This document shows positions 1 to 8,819 of a stretch of 64,000 bases of DNA, in pieces. The DNA is from Zoogloea sp. GTDB lineage: Bacteria > Pseudomonadota > Gammaproteobacteria > Burkholderiales > Rhodocyclaceae. The notes below the pieces were generated by a model. It ran no database searches and was not told the origin of the DNA. It was given only the letters and a program-made list of their open reading frames with translations. The stretch is taken from the NCBI RefSeq assembly GCF_017302315.1, contig NZ_JAFLDT010000001.1, forward strand, positions 140,108 through 204,107, in the 5' to 3' direction. Numbering within the stretch: the first letter of the stretch is position 1; every line of letters begins with the position of its first letter. Position numbers and translations under genes: made by a program.

Positions 1-725
1 ACTCTTGAATCGTGGGGCGGAAGAAGGACAATCTCGATCTGGCAACGGTCCGGCAGGGTAATCGGACGGGCCGTCAGCGTATGGGGGCACATGGGCACCA
101 AGGCGATCCCATCGACGCTTGGATGAAGGATCGGTCCGTTTGCCGAGAGTGCATAGGCCGTTGAACCCGTGGGAGTCGAAATGATCATGCCGTCGGAACG
201 CTGGGTATAAACGAATTCCCCATCAATGCGCAGATCAAATTCAATCATCCTCCCCAGATCACCCTTGTTCACAACGACGTCGTTCAAGGCCACCGTATGG
301 AACACCCGCCTGCCATTGCGAACCACCTCAGCATCCAGCAGTACCCGGCTTTCCTCGGTAAAGCGCCCTTCAAGTATCTCCCCCACTTTCTCTAGCGCAA
401 CCTCGCGGGAGATGTCAGTCAGAAAGCCCAGCCGTCCCTGATTGACGCCAACCAGTGGCACGTTGTATTCCGCCAAGCGGCAGGCACTGTTGAGCAGAGA
501 CCCGTCGCCTCCGAGAACAACGGCCAGATCAGCCCGGCCGCCGATCTCTTCGTAGCTCGCCACAGAGAAACCGGCCGTCAGGCCGGTGGAACTTGCGGTA
601 CCCTGTTCAATCAGAACACCGAGTCCGAGGCTTCTCAAATAACACGCAAGGCGGAAGACAGCCTCCGCCACTTCAGGGCTCTGATACTTGCCTATCAGCG
701 CTATTGTCTTGAACTCGCAGGTCAT
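1..725 (-). CDS. nadK: NAD kinase, 3' part outside the window
   Basis: ATP-dependent NAD kinase, which phosphorylates NAD to NADP in the cytoplasm. The reverse-strand frame begins with ATG at 725 (MTCEFKTIALIGKYQS) and stays open to the left edge, so about 241 residues are present and the C-terminus is missing. The GGDGSLL motif near residue 72 is the family's nucleotide-binding and catalytic motif; NDVVVNKG and STPTGSTAY further on are also typical. It is divergent from hrcA, with 132 bases between the starts. nadK next to hrcA and hemH is a common beta-proteobacterial order. No defect is visible in the part seen. Confidence 0.93.
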   Translation of the reverse strand, partial: MTCEFKTIALIGKYQSPEVAEAVFRLACYLRSLGLGVLIEQGTASSTGLTAGFSVASYEEIGGRADLAVVLGGDGSLLNSACRLAEYNVPLVGVNQGRLGFLTDISREVALEKVGEILEGRFTEESRVLLDAEVVRNGRRVFHTVALNDVVVNKGDLGRMIEFDLRIDGEFVYTQRSDGMIISTPTGSTAYALSANGPILHPSVDGIALVPMCPHTLTARPITLPDRCQIEIVLLPPHDSR

Positions 726-857
726 GGATTTGATTAAACCACATTCTTCCTCGGTGCCGCAGTCTGCCGCCGCAAAACACGCAGTCCACAAACAACCGGC
801 GCTTCTCACGGCCTTCGCCCTTCCTTAGAATTGGGGCGTCTCAACGAGCCCAACACC

Positions 858-1889
858 ATGACCAGCCTCGATCTACGCTCTCAAGTCCTGCTCAAGACAC
901 TTGTAGAGCACTACATCACCGAAGGGCAACCTGTGGGCTCTCGCGCACTGTCTCGCCATTCCGGGCTCAAGCTATCGCCGGCAACGGTGCGGAACGTCAT
1001 GTCCGACCTCGAGGAACTGGGCTTCATTTCCAGCCCCCATACCTCGGCGGGTCGGATTCCGACTGCACGCGGCTATCGTTTCTTCGTGGACAGCCTGCTC
1101 ACGGTGCAGCCCCTCGGCATCGGTCAGCTTCAGGAGATCAAGGGCCACATCCAGCCCGGGGAGCCGCAACGAGTCATCAACGCGGCATCACAGATGCTCT
1201 CCGGCCTGACGCACTTTGCCGGGGTTGTCATTTCTCCCAAGAAAGATGCGATCAAGATCCGCCAGATCGAGTTTGTCAGCCTGTCGGATACCCGTGTCCT
1301 GCTCATCCTTGTCACCACGACCGGAGATGTGCAAAACCGGATTCTGTTCACCAAACGCCCCTATTCGTCATCCGAATTGTCAAATGCAGCCACTTATCTG
1401 AATCAGCACTTTGCCGGGCTCGCCTTTCCCGAGATCCGTTCCCGGATCCAGGACGAACTGAAGCAGCTTCGCTCCGACATGACCGAACTCATGACCGCGG
1501 CAGTCGAAGCTGGTAGCGCGGCGCTCGAGGATACGCAAAGCACCTATGTCATCTCAGGGGAGACCAATCTTCTGGATGCGGAAGATCTGTCTTCGAACAT
1601 GGCGCGACTGCGCGAACTGTTCAAGCTGTTCGAGCAAAAGACCGGCCTCATGCAGCTACTCGACATCTCCAACCGGGCCAAAGGGGTGCAAATCTTCATT
1701 GGCGGCGAGAGCGGGCTCAGCCCCCTGGACGATTGCAGTGTTGTCACCGCTCCTTACCAAGTAGATGGCCAGGTTGTCGGATCCGTAGGGGTCATCGGCC
1801 CAACCAGAATGGCATATGAACGCGTGATTCCGATAGTCGATATCACCGCCCGCCTCTTGACCAGCGCCCTCTCTGGCCAGAACACCTGA
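858..1889 (+). CDS. hrcA: Heat-inducible transcription repressor HrcA
   Basis: Repressor that binds CIRCE operators, classically at groESL. The N-terminal winged helix is visible ([20 protein letters not shown]) and is followed by the HrcA/GAF-like dimerisation region ending in [12 protein letters not shown] chose ATG 858 ([17 protein letters not shown], 343 aa) over the upstream in-frame TTG at 831, because family members begin a few residues before the RSxxLLKTLVE segment. No CIRCE element (TTAGCACTC-N9-GAGTGCTAA) is seen upstream of this gene or of grpE/dnaK. Its target is therefore probably groESL outside the window, while dnaK here looks sigma-32 driven. hemH follows after 9 bases. Confidence 0.95.
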   Translation: MTSLDLRSQVLLKTLVEHYITEGQPVGSRALSRHSGLKLSPATVRNVMSDLEELGFISSPHTSAGRIPTARGYRFFVDSLLTVQPLGIGQLQEIKGHIQPGEPQRVINAASQMLSGLTHFAGVVISPKKDAIKIRQIEFVSLSDTRVLLILVTTTGDVQNRILFTKRPYSSSELSNAATYLNQHFAGLAFPEIRSRIQDELKQLRSDMTELMTAAVEAGSAALEDTQSTYVISGETNLLDAEDLSSNMARLRELFKLFEQKTGLMQLLDISNRAKGVQIFIGGESGLSPLDDCSVVTAPYQVDGQVVGSVGVIGPTRMAYERVIPIVDITARLLTSALSGQNT

Positions 1890-1898
1890 AAGCCCTCC

Positions 1899-2996
1899 AT
1901 GACCCGATTCTGGCAAGAGCCAGCTTACGTCCACGGCACACCGACCAGGACGGGAATCCTGCTGGTCAACCTCGGCACCCCCGCTGCGCCGACGGCAGAT
2001 GCGCTACGCCCTTACCTGCGTCAATTCCTCTCGGACCCGCGCGTCGTCGAGATCCCCCGCTTGATCTGGTGGCCCATACTCCACGGCATCATCCTGCGTA
2101 CCCGCCCCGCAAAATCAGCCAAAAAATACGCCAGCGTGTGGACAGCGGAAGGCTCGCCCCTGAAGGCACATACTGAGAAGCAGGCGAAGCTGCTGGCCGG
2201 CTTTCTGACCAATGCCGGGCAGAGGGATCTGTTGGTCAGTTGGGCCATGCGCTACGGCGCGCCATCCATCCGGAGCCGACTGGATGATATGCGTGCCAAA
2301 GGTTGTACACGAATCCTCGTCGTTCCGCTGTACCCGCAGTTTTCGGCGAGTACGACGGCCACGGTCATTGACGAGGTCGCCGAATGCCTGCGCCACTGGC
2401 GCAATCTGCCAGAGATCAGGTTCATCAGGAGCTTTGGCGACAACCCGGGATATATCCAGGCACTGGCCAATGCAGTGAGCGCACATTGGCAGCGACACGG
2501 GCAGGCGGAAAGGCTGGTCCTGAGCTTCCATGGCATCCCGCGTCGCGCCCTTGATCTGGGTGACCCTTACCACTGCGAATGCCACAAGACCGCCCGCCTC
2601 CTCGGCGAAGCCCTGAAACTGCCCCCGGCACGACTGATGATCAGCTTCCAGTCCCGTTTCGGCAAGGCTGAATGGCTCCAGCCCTACACCCAACCCAGCC
2701 TGGAGTCCCTGGCGAAGCAGGGCATCCGCTCCGTTGACGTGATGTGTCCGGGTTTCGTTTCGGACTGTCTCGAAACCCTTGAGGAAATCAACATGGAGTG
2801 TCGGGAGGCCTTCCTTCACGCTGGTGGTGAGCGCTTCGGCTATATTCCCTGCCTGAACGAGAACGATGAGTGGATCAATGCCCTCATGCAGCTCTCGCTA
2901 ACCCATCTGGGCAACTGGATAACCGATGCGCAGCCCGACCCAGCGATCCTTTCGCTTCAGCAGACCGCGGCCAAGAAACTCGGCGCCGACAACTGA
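1899..2996 (+). CDS. hemH: Ferrochelatase
   Basis: Inserts Fe(II) into protoporphyrin IX, the last step of protoheme synthesis. The 365-aa length is normal for the proteobacterial enzyme. Typical segments are GILLVNLGTP near residue 20, the substrate-binding region LVSWAMRYGAPSI, the signature LSFHGIPRRALDLGDPY with the catalytic histidine, and CPGFVSDCLETLEEI near residue 285. The start ATG lies 9 bases after the hrcA stop, so the two are probably cotranscribed. There is no metal-binding Cys-rich C-terminal extension. Confidence 0.96.
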   Translation: MTRFWQEPAYVHGTPTRTGILLVNLGTPAAPTADALRPYLRQFLSDPRVVEIPRLIWWPILHGIILRTRPAKSAKKYASVWTAEGSPLKAHTEKQAKLLAGFLTNAGQRDLLVSWAMRYGAPSIRSRLDDMRAKGCTRILVVPLYPQFSASTTATVIDEVAECLRHWRNLPEIRFIRSFGDNPGYIQALANAVSAHWQRHGQAERLVLSFHGIPRRALDLGDPYHCECHKTARLLGEALKLPPARLMISFQSRFGKAEWLQPYTQPSLESLAKQGIRSVDVMCPGFVSDCLETLEEINMECREAFLHAGGERFGYIPCLNENDEWINALMQLSLTHLGNWITDAQPDPAILSLQQTAAKKLGADN

Positions 2997-3032
2997 GCCC
3001 AAGTCAGGAAACGACTGCAGGAGGCAGGTCCC

Positions 3033-3377
3033 ATGAAACTGATTCTTCGCTGGATACTCAATGCCGTCGCCTTGATGCTGATTCCTGAAATCCTCACCAG
3101 CATACGGGTGGAAGGCTATACGGCCGCCTTGCTCAGCGCCCTGCTGCTGGGCTTTGTGAACGCCATCATCAGGCCGCTGCTTATCCTGATCACCCTCCCC
3201 ATCACCATTCTCACCCTTGGCCTTTTCACACTGGTGATCAATGCGCTGATGTTCTGGTCGGTATCCGGCCTCGTCCAGGGATTTGTCGTACCTGATTTCT
3301 GGACGGCCTTCTGGGGCGCCCTGCTCTACAGCATCCTCACGTGGATGGTCAGCCTTGCGCTGAGTGACAAGGACTGA
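3033..3377 (+). CDS. Phage holin family IV / YvlD-like membrane protein
   Basis: A 114-aa protein made almost entirely of four hydrophobic segments (about residues 1-22, 28-50, 52-75 and 88-108). The central motif FVNAIIRPLLILITLPITI is the hallmark of the four-TM 'mycobacterial phage holin superfamily IV' (YvlD) family. These are chromosomal inner-membrane proteins of unknown function, and despite the name nothing here suggests a prophage. An AGGAGG-type ribosome site lies just upstream of ATG 3033. It follows hemH by 36 bases and is probably in the same transcript. The AP2-domain gene converges on it from the other strand. Confidence 0.85.
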   Translation: MKLILRWILNAVALMLIPEILTSIRVEGYTAALLSALLLGFVNAIIRPLLILITLPITILTLGLFTLVINALMFWSVSGLVQGFVVPDFWTAFWGALLYSILTWMVSLALSDKD

Positions 3378-3401
3378 TCCAACATTGCCAGTGGCCGCGT
3401 T

Positions 3402-3920
3402 TCAGCCCCGGGCAGTTGCTTGAGCACTGCGTCGGCGCGGAGCTCGACGTCTGACCGCACCGGGATCAAAAGCGCCGACCAGCTTTCCAAGTGCCGCCGA
3501 ACGGGCGTCCATGGCCATCCTGAAGGCGCCGTCTTCGCCATACTTCTTGACCGAGAACTTGACCCGTTTCCGACGCCCATCCGGGAGCGGCCACGACGCC
3601 ACCCAGAACCAGCGCTGCTTGTCCTCGGGCAGATCGCGCGTCTCTGATGCACAGTAGCGGCACACGCCCACCACCCCGGAACGATTGTTCTTCTTGACGA
3701 TGTTGGAATACTCCTGCATCGACAACGGCGGATGTTCGGCGATGATCTGATCCCGGTACTCCTTCGCAGCACCAAATGACCTCTGCTTTCCGCCAAACAC
3801 CCCATCACTGAAGTGCTTGCGATAGATCACGCCACGACGCTGGATGGTCACAAGCCATCCATGAGTCCGGCTGGTCTCATTGTCGACCCGGCTGATTCCA
3901 TAAGTGCTGCCTCGGCTCAC
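3402..3920 (-). CDS. AP2-domain DNA-binding protein
   Basis: A predicted 172-aa DNA-binding protein. GTG 3920 is preceded by a strong AGGAGG seven bases upstream, so the longer in-frame ORF reaching 4139 is an overcall. The C-terminal part (about residues 90-155) matches the bacterial AP2/ERF pattern: NNRSGVVGVCRY, then WVASWPLPDGRRKRVKFSV, then KKYGEDGAFRMAMDAR. The N-terminal part (GISRVDN..., GWLVTIQRRGVIYRKHF, FGAAKEYRDQII) has the same strand-strand-strand-helix rhythm, which suggests two tandem AP2-like folds. Bacterial and phage AP2 domains usually accompany HNH endonucleases, but no HNH motif is seen here. It diverges from the trxC-like gene. The tail is basic (RRRAPRRRS). The function is unknown; a regulator or nucleoid-binding role is inference. 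Confidence 0.72.
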   Translation of the reverse strand: MSRGSTYGISRVDNETSRTHGWLVTIQRRGVIYRKHFSDGVFGGKQRSFGAAKEYRDQIIAEHPPLSMQEYSNIVKKNNRSGVVGVCRYCASETRDLPEDKQRWFWVASWPLPDGRRKRVKFSVKKYGEDGAFRMAMDARSAALGKLVGAFDPGAVRRRAPRRRSAQATARG

Positions 3921-4092
3921 AAGCCACCTCCTGTCCAATCCGCGAAGATATCGCGGCTTCAGGGAGGATTTCGGCCGGCGTTGTCGAAACTTTAGCCTCC
4001 GAAACGGACCACCGAGAACCGGGCTGGGCAAGCCCCTTGAAAGTACGTCGCCCTCCCCCACATCACTCCTTGAATCCCGTGGAGCCACAATC

Positions 4093-4533
4093 ATGACTGA
4101 CAGCATGCTTATCCCCTGCCCCCACTGTTCGGCAATCAATCGAATTCCTGCCGACAGACTTCACGACCATGGCATTTGCGGACGCTGCAAGAAGGCACTC
4201 TTTGACGGACACCCGGTCGAACTGGGAATGGCAAATTTCGACATACACGCAGCACGCAGCGACCTGCCATTGGTCGTGGACTTCTGGGCACCCTGGTGCG
4301 GACCATGCAGAAGCATGGCACCCGCGTTCTCGTCTGCCGCCGCCATCCTGGAACCCGAATTCAGGCTTGGAAAACTGAATACAGAAGAAGAAAACCAGAT
4401 CGCCTCACACTACGCGATCCGCAGCATCCCAACCCTGGCGCTCTTCCATCGAGGTAAAGAACTGGCACGCCAGTCGGGTGCCATGGGAACGGATGAAATC
4501 ATACGATGGGTCCGGCACCACACGGGGCGATGA
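4093..4533 (+). CDS. trxC: Thioredoxin TrxC (thioredoxin 2) with zinc-binding N-terminus
   Basis: Cytoplasmic thiol-disulfide oxidoreductase of the thioredoxin-2 type, 146 aa from ATG 4093. The N-terminal 35 residues carry two Cys pairs (CPHC and CGRC) forming the zinc-binding extension typical of TrxC. The thioredoxin fold follows, with active site FWAPWCGPCRSM near residue 75 and the cis-proline segment RSIPTLALF. In-frame sequence from 3904 to 4092 lacks family features and is leader DNA. It is convergent with the downstream protein kinase gene, leaving 33 bases between the stops. Confidence 0.9.
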   Translation: MTDSMLIPCPHCSAINRIPADRLHDHGICGRCKKALFDGHPVELGMANFDIHAARSDLPLVVDFWAPWCGPCRSMAPAFSSAAAILEPEFRLGKLNTEEENQIASHYAIRSIPTLALFHRGKELARQSGAMGTDEIIRWVRHHTGR

Positions 4534-4566
4534 CCCTGAGCAGCGCCTCGAGCCTCTACTCGATAC

Positions 4567-5928
4567 TCAATTGTCAACGAGTTGAAGTTCCATGCCGAAG
4601 CCGCTCACGGTGATCCTTTCGGCCGGGGGTCCATCTTTCGAGAGCTCGCGATAGGCCTGCCCCAGGCGACGCGCCACCACGGTGACAAGCCGGCTGCGAA
4701 AAGCCTCCTGACACTCGTCGGTGGCCAGGGACAGCGCTGACGGATTGATCTCCAGGAACACGGTACTGGTGGTGGCCACCGCAGTGCTGGTGTGCCGATG
4801 CTCCTGCTGATCCAGGAAGGCCAGTTCGCCGAAGACCTCACCATAGGCAAGCTCACACACCCGGTGACCATCCACCGACATCTCAACCCTGCCCTCGATG
4901 ATGATCCCGAAGCGCTGGTCGGAATCCCCCTCCCGGATCAGCAGGGTATTCGCCTCCACCTTCCGCCACCGGGAGATCCGCAAGATTTCCCAGATCTCCA
5001 CATCTTCAAACTCGGTGAAGAAAGGCATCTTGCGCAGAATCGAGTAACGCGTGTTGTCGACCGGCAAAGAGCTGTCATCCAGGATCTTGTAGCGGACCGC
5101 CGATAGGTCCTTGGCAAAATCCGCGCCATTCTTGTAGCGCGAGTAAAGATCCTTCTCCAGAGCCCGACGGATGACACCATCAAGCTGTTCGGGCAGTTCC
5201 GAATTGATCTGAGAGACCAGAGGGGGCTCGGTGTTGATGATCTTGTAGATCAACTGGGCCGGATTCTTCGCCCGGAAGGGGAGCCGGCCCGTCAGCATAT
5301 GAAAAAGCACCACGCCCAGAGAGAACAGATCGGTCTTCTGGTTGAGCGGATAGCCCTTGATCTGCTCAGGGCTCATGTAGGCCGGAGAGCCCACGCCCAT
5401 GATGAAGGTCGAGTCCGATGCGCTCTTCTTGCTGATGTTGAGCGCCAGGCCGAAATCGGTGATCTTCACGTTATCGTGCTCATCCACCAGGATGTTGGCC
5501 GGCTTAATGTCCCGATGCACGATGCCCTGACGATAGGCGTAATCCAGAGCCATCGCGCACTTGAAGACCATGCCGATCACCCTGTGCAGGGGAAGCAGAC
5601 TCTGGAACGAGCAGTACTGCTCCAGGGTAGTCCCCGGGAAGTACTCCATCACGATGTATGCGTAGTCCTTCTCAACCGTCGTGTCGAAGATCTTGATGAT
5701 GTTGGGGTGATCCAGGCGGCTCGACACGTCACGCTCGGCCCGCAGGAGCTTCATCAGCCGCCGGTTCCACTTGGCTTCGTCCTTGGACTTGTCGTCGAAA
5801 CGCACAAGTTTGAGCGCCACCGGATCGGGATACTGGGGATGCTCGGCGAGATACACCGTCGCAGTCGCCCCGCGACCGACCTCACGGATCAGCTTGTACT
5901 TGCCGACTTTCTCTGGTGAATTATCCAT
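4567..5928 (-). CDS. Ser/Thr protein kinase with C-terminal cyclic-nucleotide-binding-like domain
   Basis: A Hanks-type kinase of 453 aa from ATG 5928. Kinase residues are intact: glycine loop around G18-G20, Lys40 in VALKLVRF, HRDIKPANIL with Asp140, DFG at 158-160, and SPAYMSPEQ and DLFSLGVVLFHMLTG further on. From about residue 315 a cNMP-binding fold follows (MPFFTEFEDVEIWEILRIS; FGELAFLDQQEHRHTSTAVA). The phosphate-binding cassette has the GE pair and one Arg but not the usual PRxA spacing, so nucleotide binding is uncertain. There is no transmembrane segment or PASTA repeat, so the protein should be cytosolic. It is divergent from grpE, and part of the spacer holds the grpE heat-shock promoter. 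A link to stress signalling is inference. Confidence 0.9.
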   Translation of the reverse strand: MDNSPEKVGKYKLIREVGRGATATVYLAEHPQYPDPVALKLVRFDDKSKDEAKWNRRLMKLLRAERDVSSRLDHPNIIKIFDTTVEKDYAYIVMEYFPGTTLEQYCSFQSLLPLHRVIGMVFKCAMALDYAYRQGIVHRDIKPANILVDEHDNVKITDFGLALNISKKSASDSTFIMGVGSPAYMSPEQIKGYPLNQKTDLFSLGVVLFHMLTGRLPFRAKNPAQLIYKIINTEPPLVSQINSELPEQLDGVIRRALEKDLYSRYKNGADFAKDLSAVRYKILDDSSLPVDNTRYSILRKMPFFTEFEDVEIWEILRISRWRKVEANTLLIREGDSDQRFGIIIEGRVEMSVDGHRVCELAYGEVFGELAFLDQQEHRHTSTAVATTSTVFLEINPSALSLATDECQEAFRSRLVTVVARRLGQAYRELSKDGPPAERITVSGFGMELQLVDN

Positions 5929-6029
5929 ACCCGCACTGCACCGCAGAGGTTGCAACGATGACCGGACCTTGCCGGGACTTGCCGATTTTACACGCGGCGG
6001 GGGAACTTTCCCGTGGTGGCACCCCCCCT

Positions 6030-6058
6030 CTTGAAATCTTATCTTGCGCCCCCAGCTA
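6030..6058 (+). promoter_or_regulatory. Sigma-32 (heat-shock) promoter of grpE
   Basis: The -35 element is CTTGAAA at 6030-6036 and the -10 element is CCCCAGCTA at 6050-6058, with a 13-base spacer. The RpoH consensus is CTTGAAA and CCCCATNTA, so only one defined position differs. It lies 29 bases upstream of the grpE start and an AAAAAGGAG ribosome site. Confidence 0.82.
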
Positions 6059-6087
6059 TTGCGAGTCAAAAAAAGGAGCCGTTACCC

Positions 6088-6678
6088 ATGCAAGACCAAG
6101 ATCCCACCCTGGGCGCCGAAGTCAAGGCCGACGTTGAACTTGTCGAGAGCAGCGCTGACGGTGCTGCAGCCGTCCAGGACGCGGCCCAGGAAGCTGCGGG
6201 CATCGATACCCTGCCGTCCCTCGCAGAGCAGCTTCGCGCAGCCGAACTGAAGGCCGCCGAGCACCACGACGCCTGGCTGCGAGCAAGAGCGGAGACAGAG
6301 AACGTCCGCCGCCGCGCCCAGGAAGACATTATCAAGGCGGGTAAATTCGCCGCTGACAAGTTTGCCCAGTCGATGCTCCCGGTCAAGGACAGCCTTGAAG
6401 CGGCACTCGCTACCGAAAACGCTACCCTCGAGACCTTGAGGGAGGGCGTTGAGCTGACCCTCAAACAACTGGTATCGGCCTTCACGGGCGCCAACATCAC
6501 CGAAGTCAACCCGGTTGGCGAGAAGTTCGATCCGAACAAGCACCAGGCCATCAGTGCCCTTGAGGCCGACGGCGAGCCGAATACGGTGATCAGCGTGCTG
6601 CAAAAGGGCTATCTGCTCAACGAGCGTACGATGCGTCCAGCCTTGGTCGTGGTCTCAAAGGCCAAATCTACCGCTTGA
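6088..6678 (+). CDS. grpE: Nucleotide exchange factor GrpE
   Basis: DnaK cochaperone that releases ADP, 196 aa from ATG 6088, with AGGAG nine bases upstream. The first 45 residues are acidic and Ala-rich. A long helical dimerisation region follows ([20 protein letters not shown]), then the signature [13 protein letters not shown]. The beta domain contains [16 protein letters not shown] and ends with the family motif [18 protein letters not shown]. The gene sits between a sigma-32 promoter and dnaK, and a second sigma-32 promoter for dnaK overlaps its own last codons and stop. Confidence 0.96.
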   Translation: MQDQDPTLGAEVKADVELVESSADGAAAVQDAAQEAAGIDTLPSLAEQLRAAELKAAEHHDAWLRARAETENVRRRAQEDIIKAGKFAADKFAQSMLPVKDSLEAALATENATLETLREGVELTLKQLVSAFTGANITEVNPVGEKFDPNKHQAISALEADGEPNTVISVLQKGYLLNERTMRPALVVVSKAKSTA

Positions 6679-6702
6679 AACCCGTTCCGGCATCCCCATA
6701 TT
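6674..6702 (+). promoter_or_regulatory. Sigma-32 promoter of dnaK, overlapping the grpE stop codon
   Basis: The -35 element is CTTGAAA at 6674-6680 and the -10 element is CCCCATATT at 6694-6702, again with a 13-base spacer. The TGA stop of grpE (6676-6678) lies inside the -35 element. It would start a dnaK transcript about 60 bases upstream of the dnaK ATG, giving extra DnaK relative to GrpE. Confidence 0.78.
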
Positions 6703-6771
6703 CCATAGCAAGCCAAGGGGCGGGCGCTTCCCTCCCCACTGACAAACAGAATTCGAACTAAAGGAAAACTC

Positions 6772-8706
6772 ATGGGCAAGATCATCGGCATCGACCTCGG
6801 CACCACCAATAGCTGCGTTTCCGTGATGGAAGGCGGCAAGCCCAAGGTCATCGAGAACTCCGAAGGTGCGCGCACCACCCCGTCCGTCGTTGCCTACGCC
6901 GACGACGGCGAGATCCTGTGCGGCGCCCCGGCCAAGCGTCAGGCCGTCACCAACGCCAGGAACACCCTCTACGCCGTCAAGCGCCTGATCGGCCGTCGCT
7001 TCGAGGAAAAGGAAGTCCAGAAGGACATTGACCTGATGCCCTTCACCATCTGCAAGGCAGACAACGGCGACGCCTGGGTCGAAGTGCGCGGCAAGAAGAT
7101 CGCCCCTCCGCAAGTCTCCGCCGAAGTGCTGCGCAAGATGAAGAAGACCGCCGAAGACTACCTCGGTGAAGAAGTCACCGAAGCCGTCATCACCGTACCG
7201 GCCTATTTCAACGACAGTCAGCGTCAGGCCACCAAGGACGCCGGCCGCATTGCAGGACTCGAAGTCAAGCGCATCATCAATGAACCCACGGCGGCGGCGC
7301 TGGCCTTCGGCATGGACAAGAAGCCGGGTGACTCCAAGATCGCCGTGTTCGACCTTGGCGGCGGCACCTTCGACATCTCCGTGATCGAGATCGCCGACAT
7401 TGACGGCGAGCACCAGTTTGAAGTGCTGGCCACCAACGGCGACACCTTCCTGGGCGGCGAAGACTTCGACCAGCGCATCATCGATTACATCGTCACCGAG
7501 TTCAAGAAGGAACAGGGCGTCGATCTGAAGAACGACGTGCTGGCCTTGCAGCGTCTCAAGGAAGCCGCCGAAAAGGCCAAGATCGAGCTGTCCTCCGGCC
7601 AGCAGACCGAAATCAACCTGCCCTACATCACCGCCGACGCCACCGGCCCGAAGCACCTGGCACTCAAGATCACCCGTGCCAAATTCGAGTCGCTGGTCGA
7701 AGATCTGGTCGAGCGCACCATCGAGCCCTGTCGCGTGGCCCTGAAGGACGCCGGAGTGAAGGTTTCCGACATTGACGACGTGATCCTCGTCGGTGGTCAG
7801 ACCCGCATGCCCAAGGTCATCGAACGGGTGAAGGAGTTCTTCGGCAAGGATCCGCGTCGCGATGTGAACCCGGACGAAGCCGTTGCCGTCGGCGCCTCCA
7901 TCCAGGGCGGCGTGCTGCAGGGCGAAGTCAAGGACGTTCTGCTCCTCGACGTGTCCCCGCTTTCCCTGGGTATTGAAACCCTGGGGGGCGTGATGACCAA
8001 GCTGATCCAGAAGAACACCACGATCCCCACCAAGGCCTCCCAGGTGTTCTCCACTGCTGACGACAACCAGTCCGCTGTGACCATTCATGTGCTGCAGGGT
8101 GAGCGCGAAATGGCCTCAGGCAATAAGAGCCTCGGCCAATTCAACCTCTCCGACATTCCGCCAGCCCCGCGCGGCATGCCGCAGATCGAAGTCACTTTCG
8201 ACATCGACGCCAACGGCATCCTGCACGTGTCCGCCAAGGACAAGGCCACCGGCAAGGAAAACAAGATCACCATCAAGGCCAACTCCGGCCTGTCGGACGA
8301 CGAAATCCAGCGCATGGTGCGCGACGCGGAAGCCCACGCCGAGGAAGACAAGAAGGCTCACGAGTTGGTCGATGCACGCAACCACCTCGATACGCTAGTT
8401 CATTCCGTGAAGAAGGCACTGGCCGAGCACGGCGACAAGATCGGCGACGACAAGGCCAAGATCGAAGCCGCCATCGCCGAAGCCGAAGAAGCCATCAAGT
8501 CTGGTGACAAGGCGGCCATTGATGCCAAGAGCGAAGCCCTGGGTGCAGTCAGCCAGAAACTGGGCGAGCACATCTATGCCCAGGCTCAGGCCGAGGCTGG
8601 TGCTGCCGGCCCGGCGGGCGGCGCAGGCGCCTCTGCCAGTGGCACCAAGGCCAACGAACCGGACGTGGTCGATGCCGAGTTCACCGAAGTGAAGGACAAG
8701 AAGTAA
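6772..8706 (+). CDS. dnaK: Chaperone protein DnaK (Hsp70)
   Basis: ATP-dependent chaperone of 644 aa, the usual bacterial length. All Hsp70 signatures are present: [17 protein letters not shown] at the N-terminus, [17 protein letters not shown] near residue 192, and [13 protein letters not shown] near residue 340. The substrate-binding domain runs from about 390 ([17 protein letters not shown]), and the C-terminal helical lid ends in an acidic tail, [15 protein letters not shown] ribosome site AAAGGAAA precedes the ATG. It is transcribed from the sigma-32 promoters upstream together with grpE and, through a hairpin spacer, dnaJ. Confidence 0.98.
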   Translation: MGKIIGIDLGTTNSCVSVMEGGKPKVIENSEGARTTPSVVAYADDGEILCGAPAKRQAVTNARNTLYAVKRLIGRRFEEKEVQKDIDLMPFTICKADNGDAWVEVRGKKIAPPQVSAEVLRKMKKTAEDYLGEEVTEAVITVPAYFNDSQRQATKDAGRIAGLEVKRIINEPTAAALAFGMDKKPGDSKIAVFDLGGGTFDISVIEIADIDGEHQFEVLATNGDTFLGGEDFDQRIIDYIVTEFKKEQGVDLKNDVLALQRLKEAAEKAKIELSSGQQTEINLPYITADATGPKHLALKITRAKFESLVEDLVERTIEPCRVALKDAGVKVSDIDDVILVGGQTRMPKVIERVKEFFGKDPRRDVNPDEAVAVGASIQGGVLQGEVKDVLLLDVSPLSLGIETLGGVMTKLIQKNTTIPTKASQVFSTADDNQSAVTIHVLQGEREMASGNKSLGQFNLSDIPPAPRGMPQIEVTFDIDANGILHVSAKDKATGKENKITIKANSGLSDDEIQRMVRDAEAHAEEDKKAHELVDARNHLDTLVHSVKKALAEHGDKIGDDKAKIEAAIAEAEEAIKSGDKAAIDAKSEALGAVSQKLGEHIYAQAQAEAGAAGPAGGAGASASGTKANEPDVVDAEFTEVKDKK

Positions 8707-8748
8707 GCCTGTCTGGCTGAACAGCCAGTCAGCCGACCCGACAGACCC

Positions 8749-8793
8749 GGCCGAGCCCCTGCCGGTGCATCCGCACCGCTCGGCTCGGCCTTT
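8749..8793 (+). terminator. Hairpin between dnaK and dnaJ (possible attenuator)
   Basis: Outer arms GGCCGAGC (8749-8756) and GCTCGGCC (8783-8790) enclose a second stem, CGGTGC/GCACCG, and are followed by TTT. A further small stem, CTGGCT/AGCCAG, lies at about 8713-8728. The short U tract suggests partial termination or transcript processing that would lower DnaJ relative to DnaK. Confidence 0.5.
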
Positions 8794-8819
8794 ACGCAAG
8801 AAAGCCAGAGCACCCAAAA

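Noticed and set aside
726-857. Possible CIRCE operator upstream of hrcA
   Set aside because: No TTAGCACTC/GAGTGCTAA arms were found here or before grpE and dnaK.
3033-3377. Prophage holin
   Set aside because: The name of the family is misleading; no lysis, tail or integrase genes surround this YvlD-like membrane protein.
3921-4139. N-terminal extension of the AP2-domain gene
   Set aside because: GTG 3920 has a strong AGGAGG at proper distance; the extension overlaps the start region of the divergent trxC gene and is not conserved in character.
6655-8088. A 477-codon frame antisense to dnaK
   Set aside because: A shadow of highly biased dnaK codons; Gly/Val/Asp-rich translation without motifs.
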